Source: Bradysia coprophila
Taxonomy: Eukaryota > Arthropoda > Insecta > Diptera > Sciaridae
NCBI RefSeq assembly: GCF_014529535.1
Contig: NW_023503423.1
Location: 6,124,473 to 6,188,472, forward strand
Reading direction: 5' to 3'
DNA: 64,000 nt
Part shown: piece after piece, positions 55,476 through 64,000 of the stretch
Numbering within the stretch: position 1 is the first letter of the stretch
How the letters are laid out: each line of letters opens with the position of its first letter
Program-made: the position numbers and the translations under genes
The notes under the pieces: generated by a model
What the model was told of the DNA's origin: nothing
Databases searched by the model: none
The model's input: only the letters and a program-made list of their open reading frames with translations

Positions 55476-57104
55476 GTATGAAAACAAATTTTATGAAAAG
55501 GTGTAGGTATGTCCATTGCAACAGAATGTACAGATTTTTTTAGAAAATTAATTTTGTTTATAAAGTAGGATTCTAAATTGATCTAAAGGGTATTCGTGGT
55601 TGCGACTTATACTCGAGTATATCCAGTATATCCCAAAAACCGAGTATAACGACAACTGTCAACTGAAAAATAATTAAATTTCAAGTCGACGGATTTTGGT
55701 CGAACATAATGCCAGTGTGTAGTGCGCGATCCCAGGACTCCGGTGAAGCAATTAGTTTTTCAATCGGGACAATATCTGCCAAGCGATAAGACTTTGAAAA
55801 CGTGATGTGAACAACATGCAAATGAAAACATTTTTCCAAAGTCTTATCGCTGTAATATGTCTGGGGGCGTTTGTAGTCGCGAGATACTCTTTCGCAACAA
55901 CTACATTCAATCCACACTGGATTCAAATGTTAACTTCTGTAAACGTTCATTTCGTACAGGCTTCAGCTCGCGAAATTGCCTAAAATCTACCGTCCACAAC
56001 AGATACGTAGCTATTATTCTACATGAAGTACCACTTTAGACTAAACAAGTATAGAAGGGCCAGTCTATTACTATTTGGTCTAAGAGTATCGGACTCTATT
56101 GCAACTCTAGGGTTGTAGAATATATACGAAACCCAGAGAAATTAAATCCATAAAATTACCAAAAATTCTCACAAATTACAAGAAGGGTAAAATAAAAGCA
56201 GCTTTAAAACACTTGCATTCAGGATATTCTCACATCAGAGTGCATTGAAGTTTATTTTTCAATTCTTTCGTTCATGCACAATGTACTGATTGCAGGACCT
56301 GCATTGTCCCGATGTACGCACAATGTACAATTAAACGCGAGTAATATTATTAAACGAGAATGAGGAAGACATTTTTGAGGTGATATCGTGTGAAATCCAT
56401 TCGTCGATCTTTTTTTCTTAATATTTGATAGTCGCTATCCGAAAGTTATTAAAAAGAATTTTTGTACGACTTTCTACCGGTTGTTTGAAAGCCGTTTTAT
56501 CGTACTATAACTTTTTTTTATGAGTTTCCAATTTTGTTTAAACCTGTAGCTACTTACACATAGTAGACTTTACCTTCGTGGTTAGTAACAAGTGGAGAGA
56601 GAAAAGATCTAGATTTGAATGTTATGTTCTTTGCATTCATTGAACAACGTAGACAAATGTACCTAATACAGTGGAAACAATAGACTTGTAAGGAAACGAA
56701 CCTTCATGCTCCTAAAATAAAAAGATGTTTCTTTTGTAAATTGTTGGCACAAATAATTCATACCTTTTAGCATAAGTTAGGAACAACGGTTGTCCTAAAT
56801 GACGCGATGTATGAAATGCGCGAAGAAGTCGAGATATTTCAACACTAGTTATTAAAAAAGGTACATCAGATTCAGATTTACCGAATTATATTTTGCCGTA
56901 CTGTGGATTTGTAATAGGGACTGAGTGTAGATTTTCGGAAGTTTGTAAGAAAATTTGATAATTAATAGTTTGATAGTTAGTTAGACCCATGCGAAGTACT
57001 AGAGTCTCATGCATTTAAAATTATGTTTGCAACATGTCGAGCTCGAGTCATTGAGTAGGAAGAAACCTCTCTAACTTTCATGGGTATTTTCGTCTTTTCC
57101 TGTA

Positions 57105-57960
57105 TAATAATATCGTCTTGAAATGTTCATGTTCAACAAACCATTAATATCGTCCTGGGTGGTATTATCTTTCAAGAAAATAATAATATCGTCCTAAGCG
57201 AAAAAAGTTTGAAACAAGTTAATATCGACCTGGGTGATAATATTTTAATCTGAGCTTTTTTCATTTTAAGAATTGTTCAACAAAAATTGGCATTCATCAT
57301 GAGATTGCGTCACTCACTCTCACTCGTTAAAAATTATTTGAAAAATCAATGTCCTATTATTAATGTTCTTAAATTTTCTCACAAATCTGTTCTTCTCTAA
57401 CTATCGGCACAATAGCTGTACTGGACGATAATATCGATTTGGTCGATAACATGGATTTGGTCAATAACATCGATTCGGTCGATAATCGATTTGGTTGATA
57501 ACATCGATTTGGTCGATAACATCTATTTGGTCGATAACATCGATTCTGTCGATACCATCGAATTGATTGATAACATCGAATTGGTTGATAACATCGATTC
57601 GGTCGATAACATCGATTCGGTCGATAACATCGATTCGGTCGATAACACCGATTCGGTCGATAACATCGATTCGGTCGATAACATCGATTCGGTCGAAAAC
57701 ATCGATTCGGTCGATAACATCGATTCGGTCGATAACATCGATTCGGTCGATAATATCATACTGGGTGAAAATGTCGTTTTAAATTTAGTTTTCTAGAAAC
57801 AATCTGGACGAAATTATCGTCTACCTTGTTAAAAAAAATTGAAACGATTTTATCACTCAGGACGATATTATCATCCAAATCGAAATTATCGTCCAAGACA
57901 ATAATATGTCCAAAAAAGAACGATAAAATCGCATAATAAATAATAATATCGTCCACCAAG
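57105..57960. repeat. 18-bp satellite with flanking TAATATCGTCC words
   Basis: About 18 tandem copies of GATAACATCGATTCGGTC occupy about 57426-57758. TAATATCGTCC-type words spaced irregularly occur on both sides, in opposite orientations. All frames across the core are open because the unit is 18 nt and stop-free, so I do not call the VDNIDS frame a gene. Confidence 0.85.
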
Positions 57961-59673
57961 TTTTGATTGACTTCACCATCGCGAAGTCTTCAGTAGTTTA
58001 TGCAAGGTGAAATAGTTAATGGTGAGGAATTAATCTTTTAGGCTTTGCCGTTTTTTTAATTAAAAATTGCATTAAAAAACCACTGGACAACACCAAAATC
58101 GTATGAATTAGTATAGTTAGGGATATGTACTAACTGCAAATACTTAATATCGCTGAGTGATCAATAGTAAAGATTCTGGTTTTATTTTAGCTGCTTCCAT
58201 TGAAGAACTCGATGAAGTCAAATAATACAAAAAATTAAATAAAAAATCTTGTATTTTTGACGACATTTTTGCCTTATCTCTTATCTCATGCTTATGCCAA
58301 AAATTTTTATTTTTTTTTTACTTACATTAATTCCGTAAATATGACACCAATAAAAAGATTTAACAGCAAAAAGCCCGCAAAAGTTATGATCCGAACGGAC
58401 AATGAAGGGAAGATTAAAAAGTTTAAAATTGTAATAAAAAAAAATAGAGACGCCGCCGATCAACCGATCAACAAAAAGCGGTCACAAATAAGCATAATAT
58501 TCGAAGAAAAAAATTTAAATTAAAATAAAATAAACTAATCGACTGAAAAATTGTGAATATTAGCGAAACAATGTTATTATGTTAAGAGAAAAGATATAAA
58601 AATTTTGCATAGTAGCATCACCATCTAAACATAGCTAAAGCGATTATCATATATATTGTCTACAGACGGAGATCCATCTCCCTTTCCAATTCATTCGGTT
58701 TTGATATGAAACTAGAGTGGGTGTTAGATTAAACGCCGTATTGATTGCAAATACAAAAATTTTTGTTGGATTTTCATTTTGATATAAATACCAATCATCG
58801 GCTCATAATTAATCAGTCCTTTCGAAGACTTTGTTTAGTTTGTTTAAACAAAAACTCGTCAAAAGGCGAGGTAAGGATCGTTATTTTATAAAAGAAAAAA
58901 TATTTAAAAAATATAATCAATACTGAGGATACAATCGACACGAAGACTAAGATAGCACCTACAATATTTTGTGAATTTTGTGAATTTAAAAATCGAAAAC
59001 AGTTTAATGTGTGAACCATCGAAACGAAGAGAAATGGATAATAACTTGGCTTAACAATATTTCTTCTGCTTCCATTAATTCGATGAATTAAAATGAATCT
59101 GTGAGCATTATGCTTGACCATAAATTCATCAACATTATCATGTGCATTTTTAGTGAATTGTAATAATACGTTGACGGGACATGATGGAAAATTTATTGTA
59201 AAAATGTGTTAGATGTCCGCTTCAATTATAAAGATTTTGTTTAAAAAAAAGATTATTTTTTTTTACTGCTGGAAAATTATTATTACGATCAATGATGCAG
59301 AAAGCACGATCTTAGTGAATTAATTTTCATATTCGCAATTTTTGTTGTTGAAATAATGCACAAATCATAAATTGGTAATTAAATTTGACCCCATCGAATT
59401 TATTACCATATCAAATGTTAAATCAATCAAATGCACGCAATTTTTCAATGAATTTAGAATTCTATTTTTAGTTCGCCGTTCGATGGGGGAATATTCATTA
59501 AAGAAATATTTTAAAAGAAAAGAAAAGGAAAAAAAAAACGAAGAAGCATAAAAAACGAAACAAGTTAATGACACGGTCGTAGAAACGTAGTAAATTAATA
59601 AAAAAAAAACTTTTTTTTATCATTTTACAACCAATCCAATAAACTAATGATTTGTTTTTCTCTTTTTTTACAG
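57961..59673. other. Upstream region of the repetitive secreted protein gene
   Basis: AT-rich. It should hold the promoter and a 5' UTR exon of the gene beginning at 59707, because a TTTTTTTACAG acceptor precedes that first coding exon. A 60-codon Lys/Arg-rich frame at 58341-58523 is the only other coding candidate. Confidence 0.4.
58341..58523 (+). CDS. Possible small basic protein (60 aa), unsupported
   Basis: The frame starts MTPIKRFNSKK, is rich in Lys, Arg and Ile, and ends at a TAA. Its middle (GACGCCGCCGATCAACCG) is less AT-rich than the surroundings, which is the only hint that it codes. I recognise no family. It could be chance or a transposon remnant. Confidence 0.15.
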   Translation: MTPIKRFNSKKPAKVMIRTDNEGKIKKFKIVIKKNRDAADQPINKKRSQISIIFEEKNLN

Positions 59674-59706
59674 GTCTTTAGACTAAAATTCTTATAGCCC
59701 AACAAT

Positions 59707-62700
59707 ATGCATAAGTTGTCTTTGTTTATAGGTGAGTGATTCTTTAAATATATTAATTTGATAAATATTAAAATTGGGTCGGTCGATTATAAGGAAACCG
59801 TTTTGTTCGGTTGTGGATCATAAAATATTTTCTTATAGACAGAGCAAAATGAGAAGTGACAATTAAGTTCAATCAATTCTTTTTATTCGTTCCACAAAGT
59901 ATTACCAATGTAAGGACATTTACGTATGATGCATTGATGTATATCAACGAGGATATAGGTTGTGGAGTGAATAACATCAATTGGATTGTAATCGTTAAAA
60001 ATGGGACTTCCTTACTTTCTCCCACTGTAATTTCAATAAAACATTTTAAGTTATTTTTCCCGTCATATTCACTTTTCCAATTCCAAGTCTAATTTTAACT
60101 CAAGTAATTCAACAGAATAATTTTCATTTCTCCGACTTACTGTCTTCCACATATCGTTCAATATATAAAAAATCTACTTGCCCAATTCGTTATATACATT
60201 CCTGATTACAAATTGACCCAATAATATTGGCTCGTTCCAAATCGCTAACCGATCAAAATCCTTATCCGGCATAAGAGACAAAAATAAACTTTTGATTATG
60301 TGTAATAATATAACGGCGTTTGTGATGTAAAAAGGCACAAGGTATATTATCATACCAATGGATTAAATTTTTTTTTATTGACCACAAATCAATTATATAA
60401 CCAGCGATTTTAGCCGAATAGAAAAATACAAGAAATGTTTTTTTTTTGATTTGGAATAAATAACCTATAATTTATTCAATGTAGCATTTTGACATACCTA
60501 TCAATATCAATAAATTTTTTGTTTTTGGGAATATTATTCGATTCCGTGATTCCATTTTTACAAGAGAAAGAGATAAAAAAAAATAATTTGATTATGAAAA
60601 TTGGCTGATAACAAATTTATGTAAACGAAAACAAACAAAAAATGTTTATCACCGAATCACTGATTGATCAAATTCGTTGATCACAGACCATTGTTTTCAA
60701 GATCATTTTTCATTTCGTTCATTGTTCAAAATTTTTATTTTTATACATTTTTTCCCCGTAAAATTAATTTTCATTTTTCATCTCTCTCAGCATCGATATT
60801 CATATTATATGTATACATTTGACCGTTAAGTTCAAATTTGTGCCAAGATCATTTTACAATTTGAACATCGATAATATATATAGAAAAATAAAAACTTCAT
60901 ATCGTTAAGTTCATACGTTTAATACCTTATTATGTTTGGTAAAGTAACAACAATAAAAACTCAATAATTCTTCATGTCAATTTAACAGATCGGATGTCCG
61001 ACTATGTTGATAAATCTATTATAGGTTCATTCATATATTCGGCGTATGCATAGAAGTTACACATTCATTTATGCATATCAATGTACGTAAGGCCCAAGTG
61101 TGTATTGTATTTTTTTGCTGCAAAGAGTTTATGGAAATCATACCGATTTCTTGTTGACTTTTGTAATGGAAATGATGAAAAACGCCGATATGATGTGTTA
61201 ACTTTTGAAAAACAAATAAGAAAAAAAAAATCAGAAAATCATACGCCAAGATTTTATTGCATACGCCAAGATTCTCGTTCAATCCATTTAATTCATTCTC
61301 ACTAGCCGGATTAGATCGATAGATCGAAAAACTGAACAATGAAATGTTTTCAAAGTCGCTATGGTCTAAAATTACCAATTCCATTTTGGCGCATAATTTA
61401 ATATTTTTTTTTATATTTCCATCTTTGATGTTTTTCATATCGAATTTTCATTGCTCCAAAGTCTGCGTTAAAATTTGCATAAATTCCATCGTTAAGAAAT
61501 TCGCTTGGAATGTGTTTTGTGTCGAAAATTTTACATTTTTTTCGACACGATCATCATTCCAAAGCATATTATGCCGAAATGGAAAATTTACATTTTAATC
61601 GCTCATGTAAATATTTTTTCTCGTCATTTTTGGGATTTTGATGGCTATTTTATTGCAAAAGATAAGATCTGATTTTCAAAAAAAAAATGGAAAATATTTT
61701 TAAATTATAATTTTTGAATCTTAATTTTTGTTACGAAAATTATATTTTTTTTTTTGTTAAAATCCGAAAAATCACAAAAATTAGCAAAACGTACAGTGGA
61801 TAAAAAAAGAGCTAAAACCGCAGGAAATATTTTTTAGTTTTTTTTTTTTAACTAATGGACTTTCTATTGAGCCATTTTAAATTATTAAATTATTCAAAGA
61901 TAACCATTGAATATTTACACTGGTAAAATGTAGTTTATGAAAGATAAGGAAATTAAAAATAAAAAAGACCAAAAATTCAAATCCATATTTATCAAAGCAT
62001 AACTATATTGCAAAATCTTTGTCATCTTTCAACATTTTTATATAGTTTTTTTTTAGTTTTTATTTTAAAATTATTAATTCGATTATTATGTTAATGAGCA
62101 TAAAACTTTGATAGTTTAGTATGCATTTATATCTCAGACTTTCACATGTGGGACATTATGTGTTTATATAAATTTGTGAAATGGGAAACGTAATTTTGGT
62201 AAAACAAATTTATGGTTTCCTGAATAAAGAAAATAGTTTGGACTGCTACTGGCTCAGTGATTTAAAATAAATCACTTGCATTTTTATTCGTTCGCATAAC
62301 ACTTAGATAATAAAAATCATTTTTTTTGTTTCAGTTTTATTGGCCACATTTTGTCGCATCAATGTGGTGAGTGTTTTAAGTAATACATCATTATCGAATT
62401 TTTTTCTAATATTGTAAATAATTCCAGGCTCAAAGAGGAAAGGGGTACAATTATCCCAATCCGTATAATCCGTTAGTAGACGGAGGAAAGAGTTCCGATC
62501 AAGGTTTCCCGGGATCGGGCTCTGGACATTCAGCAAGCGGTACTGGCTCATCTCAACCACAAGGATTTGTTCCTGCAGGCAGCCGTGGTTCGGGAGCATT
62601 CGGTGCAGGACAACAAGGACAAGCTGGAGGTAGTTTCCCTGGATCCGCTGGACAAGCTGGAAGTGGTTTCACCGGATCTGCTGGACAAGCTGGAGGTAAT

Positions 62701-64000
62701 TTCCCTGGATCAGCTGGACAAGCCGGACAAGCTGGAAGTGGTTTCCCTGGATCCGCTGGACAAGCTGGAAGCAGATTCCCAGGATCTGCCGGACAAGCTG
62801 GTGGCAGTTTCCCCGGATCAGCTGGACAGGCTGGTAGCAGTTTCCCTGGCTCAACTGGACAAGCTGGAAGTGGTTTCCCTGGATCTGCTGGACAAGCTGG
62901 TGGTAGCTTCCCAGGCTCAACTGGACAAGCTGGTGGTAGTTTCCCTGGATCCGCTGGACAAGCTGGAAGCAGATTCCCCGGATCTGCTGGACAAGCTGGT
63001 GGCAGTTTCCCTGGATCCGCTGGACAAGCTGGTAGCAATTTCCCTGGCTCAACTGGACAAGCTGGCGGTAGTTTCCCTGGATCTTCTGGACAAGCTGGAA
63101 GTGGTTTCACTGGATCTGCTGGACAGGCTGGTGGTAGCTTCCCTGGCTCAACTGGACAAGCTGGTGGTAGTTTCCCTGGATCCGCTGGACAAACTGGAAG
63201 CAGATTCCCTGGATCTGCCGGACAAGTTGGTGGTACTTTCCCTGGATCAGCTGGACAAGCTGGCGGTAATTTCCCTGGATCGGCTGGACAAGCTGGTAGC
63301 AGTTTCCCTGGCTCAGTTGGACAAGCTGGAAGTAGCTTCCCTGGATCTTCTGGACAAGCTGGTAGCAGTTTCCCTGGCTCAGTTGGACAAGCTGGAGGTA
63401 GTTTCCCTGGATCATCTGGACAAGCTGGAAGCAGTTTCCCCGGATCTGCTGGACAAGCTGGAGGTAATTTCCCTGGATCAGCTGGACAAGCTGGCGGTAA
63501 TTTCCCTGGATCGGCTGGACAAGCTGGTAGCAGTTTCCCTGGCTCAGTTGGACAAGCTGGAGGTAGCTTCCCTGGATCATCTGGACAAGCTGGAAGCAGT
63601 TTCCCCGGATCTGCTGGACAAGCTGGTGGTAATTTCCCTGGATCAACTGGACAAGCTGGTGGTAATTTCCCTGGATCAGCTGGACAAGCTGGTGGTAATT
63701 TCCCTGGATCAGCTGGACAATCTGGTGGTAATTTCCCTGGATCCGCTGGACAAGCTGGAGGTAATTTCCCTGGATCAGCTGGACAAGCCGGACAAGCTGG
63801 AAGTGGTTTCCCTGGCTCAGTTGGTCAAGCTGGAAGTGGTTTCCCTGGATCTGCTGGACAAGCTGGAGGTAATTTACCTGGATCAGCTGGACAAGCTGGA
63901 AGTGGTTTCCCTGGCTCAGTTGGTCAAGCTGGAAGCGGATTCCCCGGATCTGCTGGACAAGCTGGAAGTGGTTTCCCTGGCTCAATTGGTCAAGCTGGAA
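59707..64000 (+). CDS. Secreted G/S/A/Q-rich protein with 11-residue repeats (3 exons seen, 3' end off window)
   Basis: Exons are 59707-59731, 62335-62366 and 62428-64000 (continuing), with GT/AG borders and matching phases. The first two encode a signal peptide (MHKLSLFIVLLATFC then RINV; predicted cut after ...NVA). The mature protein starts QRGKGYNYPNPYNP, then a G/S-rich linker. From about 62613 it is tandem 11-residue units of the form GQAGGSFPGSA, about 42 in view. Variants are SSGQ, STGQ and SVGQ at the GSAGQ position, and G/S/N/R before FP. A three-residue insertion (AGQAGQAGS) occurs at 62711-62740 and 63780-63805. There is no Cys and almost no charge. Proline-glycine turns spaced every 11 residues suggest an elastic or silk-like extracellular material (inference). 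No Met occurs in the large exon, so ATG-based ORF calls miss it; the long minus-strand frames here are shadows. Confidence 0.85.

Larger units (their letters stand above)
45958..57104. other. 11-kb gene-free AT-rich stretch
   Basis: No exon with recognisable homology. Scattered MITEs are listed separately. A CTT microsatellite lies at about 46860-46880. Open stretches of 60-96 codons (for example 49875-50111 and 53875-54165) match nothing I know and lack supporting splice structure. Confidence 0.45.

Noticed and set aside
57491-57796. Frame encoding repeated VDNIDS, and its antisense LSTESM frame
   Set aside because: An 18-nt stop-free satellite is open in several frames by construction. There is no start context, splicing or homology.
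62553-63985. Three long minus-strand frames (up to 292 codons) rich in PACPADPGK or QGNYHQLVQ repeats
   Set aside because: They mirror the 33-nt repeat of the plus-strand secreted protein, which has a signal peptide and matching splice sites. The minus frames have neither.

Overview
The window is AT-rich nuclear DNA from an arthropod, most likely a dipteran. Introns are short (about 50-130 nt) with clear GT/AG borders. The protein-coding genes read like insect orthologues. The space between them is crowded with small inverted-repeat transposons and decayed retrotransposon pieces. A lower fly such as a fungus gnat is plausible, but the species is inferred, not shown. I found no tRNA, rRNA or CRISPR array, and no bacterial signature.

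Region 1-5507 (minus strand) holds a nearly complete PTIP/PAXIP1-type BRCT protein with huge glutamine-rich linkers; its C-terminus runs off the left edge. Region 5508-11314 is a repeat field. Region 11315-17548 (plus) is a peroxisomal trans-2-enoyl-CoA reductase-like gene. Its last intron is 5.1 kb of nested foldback repeats and its 16-codon last exon carries the AKL peroxisomal signal; the catalytic Tyr and Lys are substituted. Region 18556-20760 is compact: an SRR1-like gene and an FMC1-like gene lie one base apart on the plus strand (apparently dicistronic) and converge on the complex I subunit NDUFS8/ND-23 (minus). Region 23665-30556 (plus) is a full 16-exon XRN1/pacman exoribonuclease. 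Region 32251-33205 (minus) is a four-exon classical SDR oxidoreductase.

From 30557 to 59673 the only other coding matter is decayed: a Penelope-like RT fragment, an RTE-like RT fragment inside a terminal-inverted-repeat element, and a jockey/CR1-like RT fragment. The rest is MITEs, GC-rich palindromes, minisatellites and an 18-bp satellite. The right end (59707-64000, plus) is the start of a secreted, low-complexity protein: a signal peptide split over two small exons, then a long exon of about 42 copies of an 11-residue G/S/A/Q/F/P repeat that continues past the window.

The intact genes serve separate housekeeping roles: chromatin and DNA damage (PTIP), peroxisomal lipid metabolism (PECR-like), mitochondrial energy (FMC1, ND-23) and mRNA decay (XRN1). 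I see no operon-like pathway logic beyond the SRR1-FMC1 pair. The most unusual items are the repetitive secreted protein, the PECR-like enzyme without its YxxxK residues, the dicistronic pair, and several large foldback elements with target-site duplications.
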